Shown: piece after piece, positions 6,700-15,463 of the stretch
Position numbering within the stretch: the first letter of the stretch is position 1
How the letters are laid out: the number at the start of each line of letters is the position of its first letter
Origin: Novosphingobium mangrovisedimenti
GTDB taxonomy: Bacteria > Pseudomonadota > Alphaproteobacteria > Sphingomonadales > Sphingomonadaceae
Direction of reading: 5' to 3'
Length of the DNA stretch: 64,000 nt
Assembly (NCBI RefSeq): GCF_025153475.1
Contig: NZ_JANZXA010000004.1
Span: 124,001 to 188,000 of the forward strand
Translations under genes and position numbers: made by a program
Notes under the pieces: model-generated
Seen by the model: only the letters and a program-made list of their open reading frames with translations
The model's database searches: none
What the model was told of the DNA's origin: nothing

Positions 6700-9417
6700 T
6701 CAGAGAAATCGCGGGACGTCTTCGCCTTCTTGCATGGTTTCACCTGAAGCATGGCCGGACACGCGATGTAAAGCCTCCTCCAGCGAAATCCGCCGAATCG
6801 GCGTGCCTGCGGGAAAGGCGCTGAGCAGGCGGGAGGGGAATGCCGAGGACAGGACAACGAAATGTCCGTGGTCGTCGCGGCTGCGGATCAGGCGCCCGAA
6901 GGCCTGCGCGAGCCGGGCGCGAATGATCGAATCGTCGTATGCCGAGCCTCCGCCCGCGAGCCGTCTGGCGCGGTGCAGGATCGAAGGGCGCGGCCAGGGT
7001 ACCTGTTCCATCACCACCAGTCGCAGCGAATGGCCGGGCACGTCGACGCCATCGCGCAGGGCATCGGTGCCGAGCAGCGAGGCAGCGGGGTCGTCGCGGA
7101 AAATGTCGACCAGCGTGCCGGTGTCGATCGGATCGACATGCTGCGCGTAGAGGGGCAGTCCTGCGCGGGCGAGACGGTCGGCGATGCGGCCATGGACGGC
7201 GCGCAGCCGCCGGATCGCCGTGAACAGTCCAAGCGCGCCGCCGCCCGATGCCTCGATCAGCCGGGCATAGGCGGCAGCCAGCGCGGGTATGTCGCCGCGC
7301 GGCACGTCGGTGACGATCAGGACTTCGGCCTGATTGGCATAGTCGAACGGACTCTCCTGTGCAGAGAGGCGAGGCGCGACCCCGATGTGCCCTGTGCCCG
7401 AACGCGCGATGGCCTTGTCCCAGTCCTCCCCATCGCGCAGCGTGGCCGAGGTCATGATCACACCGTGCGCGGGTTCGAGCACGACCTTGGCGAAAGGCTT
7501 CATCGGGTCCAGCCAGTGGCGGTGGATTCCGATGTCGAATTCACGCGCTTCGGAACGTTCTACGGCCAGCCAGTCCACGAACTCGGGATCGGCCGGCCCG
7601 CCGAGCCGTTCGAGCAGGGCTTCCCAGGCGGAGAGCAGGTCGATGCGCCACGAAAGCGAATGGCGCGCGCCTTCGATACGTGCCCGTCCGGGGCCGTCGA
7701 GCCAGTCGGGCGGATCCTCGATCAGTGCTTCCAGTCTTACGCCGAGGCGGATCAGTGGCTGCCGCAGGTCGGACAGGGCCGCGCGTGCGCCTTGCGCGAT
7801 CTCGACGAAGGCCCCGTCGAGCCCGGCTGCTTCGGTTTCCAACCCGTAGCCTGCTTCCTGACCGCCGCTTTCGTCGCGCGCATAGACCGTGGCGCGTACG
7901 GCCGCGAGCAGCTCCTCGATCGGCCCCCACGGAGAGCCTTCCGCGATGCGCTGCATCCAGCCGTCGCCCGGCAGGGCCTCGGCCGCAGTGCGGGCGGCGG
8001 TGATGGCCTTGCTGCCGGCCTCGTCGTAGCTGACGATGTCGGCCAGGCGCGCGGACAGGCCCCGCCGCCGCCCGCGCGAGGCCTTCTCGGGGCCGATGAC
8101 CCACCGGCGCAGCTCGATCGTTTCGGTGCCCGTGAGCGCGGCGGCAAAGGTCGAATCGGCGGCATCGAAGACATGGTGTCCTTCGTCGAACACGATGCGC
8201 GTCGGTCGCGCCGCAGCGTCGCGCCCGCGCGCGGCATTGACCATGACGAGGGCGTGGTTGGCGATCACCAGATCGGCGCCCGCGCTGGCACGCGACGCGC
8301 GCTCGATGAAGCATTTGCGGTAGTGCGGGCAGCCGGCATAGACGCACTCGCCGCGCCGGTCGGTCAGCGAGGTGATCCCGCGCTGGCGGAACAGCGTGCC
8401 GAGCCAGCCGGGCAGGTCGCCGCCGATCATATCGCCATCGCGCGAATACGCGGCCCAGCGCGCCACGAGCTGCGCCAGGATCGCGGCCCGTCCGGCAAAG
8501 CCGCCCTGCAGCGCGTCTTCCAGATTGAGCAGGCACAGGTAGTTCTCGCGCCCCTTGCGCACCACGACCGGCCGGCTGCCGTCGGCACGCCGTTCCGGCC
8601 AGGCGCGCCGGCTTTCCTGCCGGAGCTGGCGCTGCAGCGCCTTGGTGTAGGTCGAGACCCAGACGGTGCCGCCGGCAAGGTCGCTCCATAGCGAGGCGGG
8701 GGCAAGATAGCCCAGTGTCTTGCCGATGCCGGTGCCCGCCTGGGCCAGCAGGACGCGCGGTTGCCCGGAGGTTTCGCGCGGTTCGAAGGCATAGGCGGCG
8801 TCGGCGGCATAGGCGCGCTGGCCGGAGCGCTGTTCGGCGCCGGCCCCGGTCAGGTGTTCGAGCCGGCCGAGCACGTCGGTTTCGCCCAGCACGACCTGCC
8901 GTGGCTGGGCGTGCTCGGGCGTTTCCTCCCATTCGGGCAGGCGCGAGAACAGCCAGCGTTCGGCGCGCTGCGGCTTGGCGATGCGCCCGGTCAGCAGCGT
9001 CGCCCAGGGCCAGCGCATGCGGACGAGCGATTGCAGCGCGGTCCAGGCGCCTTCGCGCTCCTGCCATTCGGCGGATTCGCAGGTGTCGAGAAGGACGCCC
9101 GCGGCCTGTTGCAGCAAGTGCGGCACGTCCGCATCGCCGCCCGGCTCGTCCAGGTCGAGCGCATGGGCAAGGCCCTTTGGGGTGGGCACCACGAAACGGG
9201 CAGGGTGCACGAAGGAGAAGAGTTCGAGCAGGTCGAGCCCTGAAAGGTCGGGATAGCCCAGTCGGGTCGCGACCAGCGGCGCATTGAGGATCAGCAGCGG
9301 GGTATCGGCCGCCGCCATGACTGCCTCGCCCTTGGAGATGGTGCGTGTCGCGTCCCTTTCACGCAGCCAGCAGCCGCCATGGCTGGCGTGGAGGGCGGAG
9401 AGGGGCAGGGCGGCCAT
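6700..9417 (-). CDS. DinG/XPD-type superfamily 2 helicase, 905 aa
   Basis: This is a large ATP-dependent DNA helicase. Walker A is AQAGTGIGKT near residue 227, and the Walker B box is DEGHH near residue 412. Between them lie cysteines in NYLCLLN (near 294) and in ECVYAGCPHYRKC, the spacing of the 4Fe-4S domain of DinG/XPD helicases. Motif V/VI appear near the C-terminus (GTDALRDGVDVPG, AFGRLIRSRDD). A roughly 200-residue N-terminal region precedes the helicase core. The start at 9417 is chosen because the first residues (ALPLSALHASHGGCWL) look conserved; an alternative ATG lies at 9318. Probable role: unwinding damaged or structured DNA. Confidence 0.9.
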   Translation of the reverse strand: MAALPLSALHASHGGCWLRERDATRTISKGEAVMAAADTPLLILNAPLVATRLGYPDLSGLDLLELFSFVHPARFVVPTPKGLAHALDLDEPGGDADVPHLLQQAAGVLLDTCESAEWQEREGAWTALQSLVRMRWPWATLLTGRIAKPQRAERWLFSRLPEWEETPEHAQPRQVVLGETDVLGRLEHLTGAGAEQRSGQRAYAADAAYAFEPRETSGQPRVLLAQAGTGIGKTLGYLAPASLWSDLAGGTVWVSTYTKALQRQLRQESRRAWPERRADGSRPVVVRKGRENYLCLLNLEDALQGGFAGRAAILAQLVARWAAYSRDGDMIGGDLPGWLGTLFRQRGITSLTDRRGECVYAGCPHYRKCFIERASRASAGADLVIANHALVMVNAARGRDAAARPTRIVFDEGHHVFDAADSTFAAALTGTETIELRRWVIGPEKASRGRRRGLSARLADIVSYDEAGSKAITAARTAAEALPGDGWMQRIAEGSPWGPIEELLAAVRATVYARDESGGQEAGYGLETEAAGLDGAFVEIAQGARAALSDLRQPLIRLGVRLEALIEDPPDWLDGPGRARIEGARHSLSWRIDLLSAWEALLERLGGPADPEFVDWLAVERSEAREFDIGIHRHWLDPMKPFAKVVLEPAHGVIMTSATLRDGEDWDKAIARSGTGHIGVAPRLSAQESPFDYANQAEVLIVTDVPRGDIPALAAAYARLIEASGGGALGLFTAIRRLRAVHGRIADRLARAGLPLYAQHVDPIDTGTLVDIFRDDPAASLLGTDALRDGVDVPGHSLRLVVMEQVPWPRPSILHRARRLAGGGSAYDDSIIRARLAQAFGRLIRSRDDHGHFVVLSSAFPSRLLSAFPAGTPIRRISLEEALHRVSGHASGETMQEGEDVPRFL

Positions 9418-9519
9418 GAACCCGTCTTAGGGGGCGGCGGGTGTCTTTGGAACGTCGCAGCCGCGCTCACTCACCGGAAAATACGCGTTGATACAAATTC
9501 AGGCCTTGCTTTAGATTGT

Positions 9520-9536
9520 TCTAGATATATCTTAGA
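9520..9536. promoter_or_regulatory. Inverted repeat, probable PadR operator
   Basis: TCTAGATATATCTTAGA reads almost the same on both strands, with a single-base asymmetry. It lies 27 bases before the PadR start, in the likely promoter. A TATATCTAGATATA-like palindrome is what I would expect for autoregulation by this PadR class, but the link to this protein is inference. Confidence 0.5.
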
Positions 9537-9563
9537 GCCATCATGAAACACAGGAATACTGAA

Positions 9564-10268
9564 ATGAGAAACAGGATGTTCAACCGCGGACAGGGCCGTC
9601 ATGGCTGTGGCAATGACGATGGCATGGCGTGTGACGAGGTCCGGTCGATGCGAAATGGCCGGGGTGGCCATGGCCATGGCGTTCGCAGCCCGTTTGGCGG
9701 TGGCTGGGGCGGCTTTGGCGACGATTTCCCGGGCAGGCGCGGTGGCGGCCGAGGCATGGGGCATGGCGGCGGTCGTGGACCGGGCATGCGCGGTGGACGC
9801 CGCAAGCGCCTGTTCGACCAGAGCGAGTTGCAGACCCTTCTGCTGGCCCTCATCGTCGAGGCGCCGCGCCATGGCTATGATTTGATCCGCGAGATCGAAA
9901 CGCTTTCCGGTGGCGACTACGCGCCGAGCCCGGGCGTCGTCTATCCGGCGCTGACCTACATGGAGGAATCGGGCCTGATCGCGGTCGTTGCCGGCGAAAG
10001 CGCGCGCAAGTCCTACGAGGCGACCGAGGAAGGCCGCAAGCAGGCGGAAGTCGATGCCGAGCAGGCGGTCGCGCTCAAGGCACGACTGTCGGCGCTGGCC
10101 GAACAGCGCGACAAGGTCGATCCGGCTCCGGTGCGCCGGGCCATGCAGGCGCTCAAGACCTCGGTTTTCGATCGCCTTTCGCGCGACGGAGCCGATCGAG
10201 AGCTGGTCCTGCAGATTGCAGATGCGATCGACGAAGCGACACGCAAAATCGAAAGGATCGAGTCGTGA
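9564..10268 (+). CDS. PadR family transcriptional regulator with Gly/His/Arg-rich N-terminus
   Basis: The C-terminal two thirds is a PadR winged helix: LLLALIVEAPRHGYDLIREIETLSGG, then SPGVVYPALTYMEESGLI, followed by a helical dimerisation region. The first 80 residues are an unusual low-complexity stretch rich in Gly, Arg, His and Met (HGCGND, GGHGHG, GMGHGGG), which could bind metal or heme. I prefer the ATG at 9564 because AGGA lies 8 bases upstream; an ATG at 9543 has no clear site. The stop overlaps the GTG start of the DUF2218 gene (GTGA). An almost palindromic operator lies just upstream. Confidence 0.87.
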   Translation: MRNRMFNRGQGRHGCGNDDGMACDEVRSMRNGRGGHGHGVRSPFGGGWGGFGDDFPGRRGGGRGMGHGGGRGPGMRGGRRKRLFDQSELQTLLLALIVEAPRHGYDLIREIETLSGGDYAPSPGVVYPALTYMEESGLIAVVAGESARKSYEATEEGRKQAEVDAEQAVALKARLSALAEQRDKVDPAPVRRAMQALKTSVFDRLSRDGADRELVLQIADAIDEATRKIERIES

Positions 10269-10561
10269 ACACGATCGCATCCAAGGTGAAGACCGCGAAC
10301 GGCGGGAAGTATGTCCGGCAGCTGTGCAAGCACTGGAGCCACAAGCTGCAGACCGAGGTCGAGGGTGATAGCGGCAAGGTCGTCTTCCCCAATGCCGTCG
10401 CCACGATGGACGTGGATGACGAGGGCATAGCCATTGCGATCACCGGCGAAGACCGCGCCGAACTGGAACAGCTGACGGACGTCGTCGCGCGTCACCTTGA
10501 CCGCTTCGCCTTCCGCGAGGCGCCGCTCGGCTACGACTGGACCTGGCGCGAGGCCGCCTGA
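10265..10561 (+). CDS. DUF2218 domain protein
   Basis: The 98-residue product matches the small DUF2218 family: VRQLCKHWSHKL near residue 17 and FREAPLGYDWTW at the end. The family is often found near siderophore-interacting flavoproteins and PadR regulators and is thought to have an iron-related role; its biochemistry is not established. It starts with GTG overlapping the padR stop, so translation is probably coupled. No siderophore-interacting protein gene is next to it here. Confidence 0.8.
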   Translation: MNTIASKVKTANGGKYVRQLCKHWSHKLQTEVEGDSGKVVFPNAVATMDVDDEGIAIAITGEDRAELEQLTDVVARHLDRFAFREAPLGYDWTWREAA

Positions 10562-10567
10562 TCGACC

Positions 10568-10881
10568 TCAGGAACCAAAGACCGAAGGCTCGAGCGGCAT
10601 GCCCTGCGCCGCCATGCCTTCGGTCAGGTTCCTGATCGTGGGCTGGGCGTCCGGGCTTGCGGCGCTGGCATGCAGCGCGGCGAGTTCCTCCTGCAGCGAC
10701 TGGCCGGGAGCGTTTGTTCCGTTGCGCGTGCGTGCCGGACATCGCCGCTGAAATCGACGAGACCGACATTGTGCAGGACGAAAGCCTGTGCCTCGGCCTC
10801 GGCTGTTATTGCCGGCTGCGCGAGCGTGGCCGCGCACAGCGGCGCCAGATACATGGCAATACAGCGGCGCGAGGTCGGCAT
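10568..10881 (-). pseudogene. Small secreted protein gene, apparently frameshifted
   Basis: Reading from the ATG at 10881 gives a plausible signal peptide (MPTSRRCIAMYLAPLCAATL, then AQPAITAEAEA) and AFVLHNVGLVDFSGDVRHA. That frame then becomes unlike protein. A different minus-strand frame continues sensibly from about 10728 with NGTNAPGQSLQEELAALHAS to EPSVFGS and stops at 10568. The two halves join if about one base is lost or gained near 10725-10735. It may be a decayed gene or a sequencing error. I do not know the function of the intact protein. Confidence 0.45.
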
Positions 10882-10960
10882 GATCTATTCCCCTTCACGG
10901 CGCGCAATATGCTGCCCCTTGCCGCACGCACACCCCTCTGCGGCCGGGAGCCGCCGAAGG

Positions 10961-11842
10961 TCAGCCGGCCTTGTTCACCAGCAGGGGTTCCTTGAAGGTG
11001 TGGGTCACGTAAGGGAACGGGATCTCGATTTCCGCATCGTCGAGCGCGCGCTTGATCGCCTTGATCACGTCGCCCTTGGTCATGCGCAGGTCGCGCTGCA
11101 GGGAATCGGACCACCATTGAACGAGGAAATCGACCGAGCTTGAATTGAACTCCTGCGCGACGACCAGCACGGGCTTGTCCTTGCTGACGTGTTCGATGCT
11201 CTCCAGCGTATCGGTGATGATCTTTTCGGCCTGCTCCAGATCGGTGTCGTAGGAAACGCCGACGATGACCTCGTTGCGGCGCAGGGCCGCGTCGGTGATG
11301 ATCTTCACCGGGTTCTTGAACAGCATGGAATTGGGCACGACGGTAAGCTCGTTCGAGAGTTGCCGGATGTGCGTTTCGCGCAGGGTGATCTGTTCGACCC
11401 GTCCCAGGATGCCGTTGCATTCGATCACGTCATCGATGTCCATCTTGTCGCGCAGCATGATCAGCACGCCGGCCAGGAAGTTCTCGAAGATGTCCTGAAA
11501 GGCGAAGCCGATGGCCAGCGCGCCGATGCCGAGGCCGGCGAAGGCACTGCCGGGCGTGAAGCTCGGAACGGCGACTGTCAGCGCGATGATGACCCCGCCG
11601 ACCCAGATGCCCAGACGCACCAGGGTCTCCAGCAATTGCCTCAGGTCTCTGCGGATCTGCGCGTGCCGGGTAATCCGGTTCGTGATCTTCGTCGCAAAGC
11701 GGGTAACGACGAAAGTGACGAGCAGGATGGCAAGTGCGATGATCAGGGACGGGACGGCATGCACGAAGCTTTCGCTCATGCTTTGCAGCTGGTTTTGCAG
11801 GGTGGTGATATAATCCAATGAAAACGGGTCCTTTTGTTGCAT
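10961..11842 (-). CDS. MscS family small-conductance mechanosensitive channel
   Basis: The 293-residue protein has three predicted transmembrane segments (about residues 31-50, 76-95 and 98-120). The third is the Gly/Ala-rich pore helix FAGLGIGALAIGFAFQDIFENFLAG typical of MscS. A cytoplasmic beta domain follows (DVIECNGILGRVEQITLRET, VPNSMLF). MscS channels open under membrane tension during osmotic downshock and release solutes. The ATG at 11842 is divergent from the lysyl-tRNA synthetase start, with only 73 bases between. Confidence 0.93.
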   Translation of the reverse strand: MQQKDPFSLDYITTLQNQLQSMSESFVHAVPSLIIALAILLVTFVVTRFATKITNRITRHAQIRRDLRQLLETLVRLGIWVGGVIIALTVAVPSFTPGSAFAGLGIGALAIGFAFQDIFENFLAGVLIMLRDKMDIDDVIECNGILGRVEQITLRETHIRQLSNELTVVPNSMLFKNPVKIITDAALRRNEVIVGVSYDTDLEQAEKIITDTLESIEHVSKDKPVLVVAQEFNSSSVDFLVQWWSDSLQRDLRMTKGDVIKAIKRALDDAEIEIPFPYVTHTFKEPLLVNKAG

Positions 11843-11915
11843 TCATTTCCTAACTGACATCGAGGGGGAATGTTTCCAAGCAGCTTCGCACTTGCGAAAC
11901 ACGCACAATTCGCCA

Positions 11916-13526
11916 ATGAGCGCGGCCATGACTGACAATGCCCTGATCGAAGCCGCCTGTGTGTCCAAGGCCTGGCCCTTCCAGGAGGCCCAGAAGCTGC
12001 TGAAGCGGTACCCGAACGGGAAACCGGGCGGCGAACCTGTGCTGTTCGAGACCGGCTATGGGCCCTCGGGCCTGCCGCACATCGGTACCTTTCAGGAAGT
12101 CCTGCGCACGACGCTGGTGCGCCGGGCCTACGAGACGCTGACCGGCGGTGCGCCGACGCGCCTCGTCGCGTTTTCCGATGACATGGACGGCCTGCGCAAG
12201 GTGCCCGACAACATTCCCAACGCGGACCTGCTCAGCGCCAACCTCGGCAAGCCCCTGACGCGGATACCGGACCCGTTCGGAAAGTTCGAAAGCTTCGCGC
12301 ACCACAACAACGCCATGCTGCGTGAATTCCTCGATCGCTTCGGTTTCGAATACGAGTTCGTCTCGGCGAGCGACCGCTACAATTCGGGAGGCTTCAATGC
12401 TGCGCTGACCGAAGTGCTGGCGCATTACGATGCCATCATGGGCGTTATGCTGCCCACGCTGCGCGAAGAGCGGCGCAAGACCTATTCGCCGGTACTGCCG
12501 GTGTCGCCGACGAGCGGCGTCGTCCTGCAGGTTCCCGTCGAGGTGCTCGATCCCGCCACCGGCATGATCCGGTTTACCGATAGCGACGGCACGGTCGTCG
12601 AGCAGTCGGTCTTCGGCGGACAGGCCAAGCTGCAGTGGAAGGTCGACTGGGCGATGCGCTGGTATGCGCTCGGCGTCGACTACGAGATGTGCGGCAAGGA
12701 CCTGACCGATTCGGTCACCCAGTCGGGCAAGATCGTGAACATACTGGGTGGCCGGAAGCCCGAAGGGCTGATCTACGAACTGTTCCTCGACGAGAACGGC
12801 GAGAAGATTTCCAAGTCCAAGGGCAACGGCCTTACCATCGACCAGTGGCTGACCTACGGTACGGAGGAGTCGCTTGGCTTCTACCTGTTCCGCGAGCCCA
12901 AGAGCGCCAAGCAGCTCCATGTCGGGGTGATCCCCAAGGCGGTCGACGAGTACTGGCAGTTCCGCGGCAACCTCGCGGGCCAGCCGCTCGAGAAGCAGCT
13001 CGGCAATCCGGTCTGGCACCTGCTGCGCGTGAACGGTTCGGGAGAAGGCGCGGGCGATACGCTTCCGGTCACGTTCTCGCTGCTGCTCAACCTTGTCGGC
13101 GTGCTGGGGGCGGATGCGACGGCGGAGCAGGTCTGGTCCTATCTTGGCAACTATGTGGCCGAGGCGACGCCCGAAGCGCATCCGGAGCTGGGCGAACTGG
13201 TGCGCGCGGCGCTGGCCACCAATCGCGATTTCATCGCGCCCACGCTGGTGCGCCGTGCGCCGACCGCGAATGAAGCCGCGGCGCTGAAGGCGCTCGACGC
13301 GGAACTGGCCAAGGCGGGGCCCCACACAAGTGCCGAGGAGCTGCAGAACACGGTCTACGAGATCGGCAAGGATGAAGCCTACGGGTTCGGGAACCTGCGC
13401 GACTGGTTCAAGGCGCTCTACGAGACGCTGCTCGGTTCGTCGCAGGGGCCGCGCATGGGCAGCTTCATCGCGCTCTACGGCGTGCCGGAAACGCGCAAGC
13501 TGATCGCTGAGGCTCTCGCGGCCTGA
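11916..13526 (+). CDS. lysS: Lysyl-tRNA synthetase, class I
   Basis: The 536-residue enzyme attaches lysine to tRNA-Lys. It is the class I form: a Rossmann core with the HIGH-like PHIG in YGPSGLPHIGTF near residue 50 and the KMSKS-like KISKSKGN near residue 300, not the class II fold of E. coli LysS. Class I LysRS is usual in alphaproteobacteria and archaea. The start is uncertain: ATG at 11916 or four codons later at 11928. A TTG further upstream is less likely. It converges on the oxygenase gene with a gap of 7 bases. Confidence 0.95.
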   Translation: MSAAMTDNALIEAACVSKAWPFQEAQKLLKRYPNGKPGGEPVLFETGYGPSGLPHIGTFQEVLRTTLVRRAYETLTGGAPTRLVAFSDDMDGLRKVPDNIPNADLLSANLGKPLTRIPDPFGKFESFAHHNNAMLREFLDRFGFEYEFVSASDRYNSGGFNAALTEVLAHYDAIMGVMLPTLREERRKTYSPVLPVSPTSGVVLQVPVEVLDPATGMIRFTDSDGTVVEQSVFGGQAKLQWKVDWAMRWYALGVDYEMCGKDLTDSVTQSGKIVNILGGRKPEGLIYELFLDENGEKISKSKGNGLTIDQWLTYGTEESLGFYLFREPKSAKQLHVGVIPKAVDEYWQFRGNLAGQPLEKQLGNPVWHLLRVNGSGEGAGDTLPVTFSLLLNLVGVLGADATAEQVWSYLGNYVAEATPEAHPELGELVRAALATNRDFIAPTLVRRAPTANEAAALKALDAELAKAGPHTSAEELQNTVYEIGKDEAYGFGNLRDWFKALYETLLGSSQGPRMGSFIALYGVPETRKLIAEALAA

Positions 13527-13533
13527 CGGCGCG

Positions 13534-14199
13534 CTACTGCCAGCTGCGGACCCTGTACCACTTGGTCACGACGTATTTCACGCCGCGCACGACAGGGCGC
13601 GCGGCGTGCATCGTCCAGGGATTGGGCGTGCCGTCGGGCAGAGCGTTGTTCCAGAGCAGCAGGCATCCGGTGAGCGGCGGAACGCTGAGATGGACGCGGG
13701 TGAACTCGGTCGCGCCGCCTTCGTCCACGCAGTTCAGGTAGATCATCGCGGTCCAGCTGCGCTGTCCGCCGCAGCGCCGCTCGTGCTGCCAGTAACCTGC
13801 ATTGGTGTCGAACCAGTCGCAGTGTTCGCGGAAGTACTGGCCGCAGCGGTAGCGCTGTCCCTGTGCGGACTCTCCGCAGGCCGGCGGGATGCCGGTAAGC
13901 GCGGCGAGGCGGTCTTCGAGCGTGCGTACCGTGGTATCGTGCACGTCGATGTCGCCGGAGTAGCTGGTGCGATAGTCGGGCCAATGCTCTTCATCGATGA
14001 GGCCGGACGGACAGGCCACGGCATCGATCTGGCCCACCAGCCGGGCGCATTCCTCGGCGCCGAGGAAGCCGTCGACGGCATAGACTTCGGCCCTGTCTTC
14101 CGGAAAGCGTTGCACCGCAGGATTGTCGGCCAGCCGCTCGCGCACGGCCGCGCCGATCCTGGCAAGCATCTTGCGATCCGGATGGGAAACGCCTGTCAT
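13534..14199 (-). CDS. 2-oxoglutarate/Fe(II) oxygenase, prolyl 4-hydroxylase-like
   Basis: The 221-residue protein has the double-stranded beta-helix pattern of prolyl 4-hydroxylase family enzymes. The iron ligands are visible as HCDWFD (HxD) and HAARPV (distal His), with a following basic residue region VRGVKYVVTKWYR likely to bind 2-oxoglutarate. The fragment TAMIYLNCVDEGGATEFTR is typical of the family. Such enzymes hydroxylate proteins or small molecules; the substrate cannot be deduced. Confidence 0.85.
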   Translation of the reverse strand: MTGVSHPDRKMLARIGAAVRERLADNPAVQRFPEDRAEVYAVDGFLGAEECARLVGQIDAVACPSGLIDEEHWPDYRTSYSGDIDVHDTTVRTLEDRLAALTGIPPACGESAQGQRYRCGQYFREHCDWFDTNAGYWQHERRCGGQRSWTAMIYLNCVDEGGATEFTRVHLSVPPLTGCLLLWNNALPDGTPNPWTMHAARPVVRGVKYVVTKWYRVRSWQ

Positions 14200-14277
14200 C
14201 GAAACGACAGACTACGCACGTTGGCGGCGGGATCAATCGCCTCTGTAAAAAAGCAGTCGCGCCGGTGTCGTCGTCAG

Positions 14278-14319
14278 GAAAAAGCCCCCGGGGCCTGCGT
14301 GAGGTTCGGGGGCTCTTTC
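14278..14319 (-). terminator. Rho-independent terminator of the RcnB-like gene
   Basis: GAAAAAGCCCCCG (14278-14290) pairs with CGGGGGCTCTTTC (14307-14319) with one mismatch. Read on the minus strand, the hairpin ends in CTTTTTC, and it lies 13 bases after the minus-strand stop at 14332. Confidence 0.75.
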
Positions 14320-14331
14320 GTATTCTCGTGC

Positions 14332-15228
14332 TTACCAGAAGAAGTCGTAGATCACGTCGACCACTTCACCGGTGTAGATATTCACCAGAAGCACGTCGTC
14401 GTAGTAACGGACCCAGCGGTAAGGACCGTAGACTGGCGGCAGGCGGTAGTACCACGGATCGGTGATCCAGTAGCGGCTGCCATAGAACAGCGATCCCAGC
14501 GTGATGCCGATGCCGACACGGCGATACCTGTAGCCGTAATAGGGCGTGTAGTAGCGGCCGATGCGGTAGGTCGAGCGGTTGCGGGCACGATAGCTGCGCC
14601 AGTCGTAGCGGTTGTTGCGCCGCCACGAACGGTTGTCCCACCGCCGGACGTTGCGATTATCCAGGCGATTGTCGCGCCGGTCGTAGCGGTTGTCGCGCCT
14701 GTCATCGCGGCGGTCGGTGCGCTGGTCACGGCGGTCGTTCTGCCAGGCGTTGCGGTTGTCCCGCCTGTCGTCGCGCCGTTCGGTACGCTGGTCGCGACGG
14801 TTGTCCTGCCAGGCATTGCGGTTATCGCGTTGCTGGGTGCGCTGGTCGCGGTTGACCCTCGTGTTGTACGGTGTCGTGGCGCGATTGCGTGTCTCCGTCT
14901 GGACACGTTCCTGCGTGCGAACCTGGTTCTGCGTCGGGATCTGGCGTTGCGTCTGGACCTGGCGCTGCGTCTGGGCCTGGCGCTGCTCGTATCGGGGCTG
15001 CGGGTTTTGCGGGTTCCGCGTCGGCCTGGAGTCGCTGCGGGTGCCTTGCGGCCGGCTGGAACGCTCCGAGCGCTGCGTGCGTTGCTCATTGCGCTGTTCG
15101 AACCGGGTTTGCTGCGGCGCGGCGCTCGCAATGTCGGGCAGGATCATGCCGACGATGGCGACAGCCATTGTTCCCCAGGCACCGGCCGAAAGCAGTCCTT
15201 TCGTCTTCAGTGTTTTTCCGTTGGTCAT
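14332..15228 (-). CDS. RcnB-like exported protein with Arg/Gln/Asn-rich repeats
   Basis: The 298-residue product starts with a long signal-type segment (GLLSAGAWGTMAVAIVGMIL, then PDIASAAP). A very basic, low-complexity middle (residues about 40-215) follows, made of Arg, Asn, Asp and Gln. The C-terminal 80 residues resemble the RcnB domain (YYGYRYRRVGIGITLG, RWVRYYDDVLLVNIYTGEVV). RcnB in E. coli is a periplasmic protein affecting nickel and cobalt levels; in sphingomonads such proteins are common with unclear roles. Two 22-residue repeats lie in the middle. Its terminator is at 14278. Confidence 0.8.
   Translation of the reverse strand: MTNGKTLKTKGLLSAGAWGTMAVAIVGMILPDIASAAPQQTRFEQRNEQRTQRSERSSRPQGTRSDSRPTRNPQNPQPRYEQRQAQTQRQVQTQRQIPTQNQVRTQERVQTETRNRATTPYNTRVNRDQRTQQRDNRNAWQDNRRDQRTERRDDRRDNRNAWQNDRRDQRTDRRDDRRDNRYDRRDNRLDNRNVRRWDNRSWRRNNRYDWRSYRARNRSTYRIGRYYTPYYGYRYRRVGIGITLGSLFYGSRYWITDPWYYRLPPVYGPYRWVRYYDDVLLVNIYTGEVVDVIYDFFW
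14695..14826 (-). repeat. Two tandem 66-bp repeats inside the RcnB-like gene
   Basis: Two consecutive 66-bp units (14761-14826 and 14695-14760) encode nearly identical 22-residue segments beginning DNRNAWQ and ending RRDDRR. They differ at only three residues. Shorter DNR-type units flank them. Confidence 0.8.
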
Positions 15229-15373
15229 CTTACCGGCTCCTAACCGGACTTGCCGCAGTAGTGCTGCGGCGCATCCTCAAGATGTTCATTTCATCACGCA
15301 CATTCAATATTCCGACGGCGATGTCTCAAAGGTGAACCATGAGGTTGCTTCCTGTTAATGACAGGGGTCAACA

Positions 15374-15420
15374 AAATGAACGGGCCGCCGTTCCTTCGCG
15401 GAGCGGCGGCCCGTTCATTT
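15374..15420 (-). terminator. Rho-independent terminator of ettA
   Basis: A perfect 17-bp stem (AAATGAACGGGCCGCCG at 15374-15390 with its complement at 15404-15420) encloses a 13-base loop. It lies 44 bases after the ettA stop on the minus strand, where the stem runs into TTT. It isolates ettA from the RcnB-like gene downstream. Confidence 0.8.
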
Positions 15421-15463
15421 CAACGGCTGGCTGCGAGCGCGCGCTGCGCCCGCAGGCTTTTCG

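Noticed and set aside
13606..15243. Long plus-strand open frame (545 codons)
   Set aside because: It is antisense to the 2OG oxygenase and RcnB-like genes and translates Arg-rich repeats into Val/Ala runs; no ribosome site or domain.
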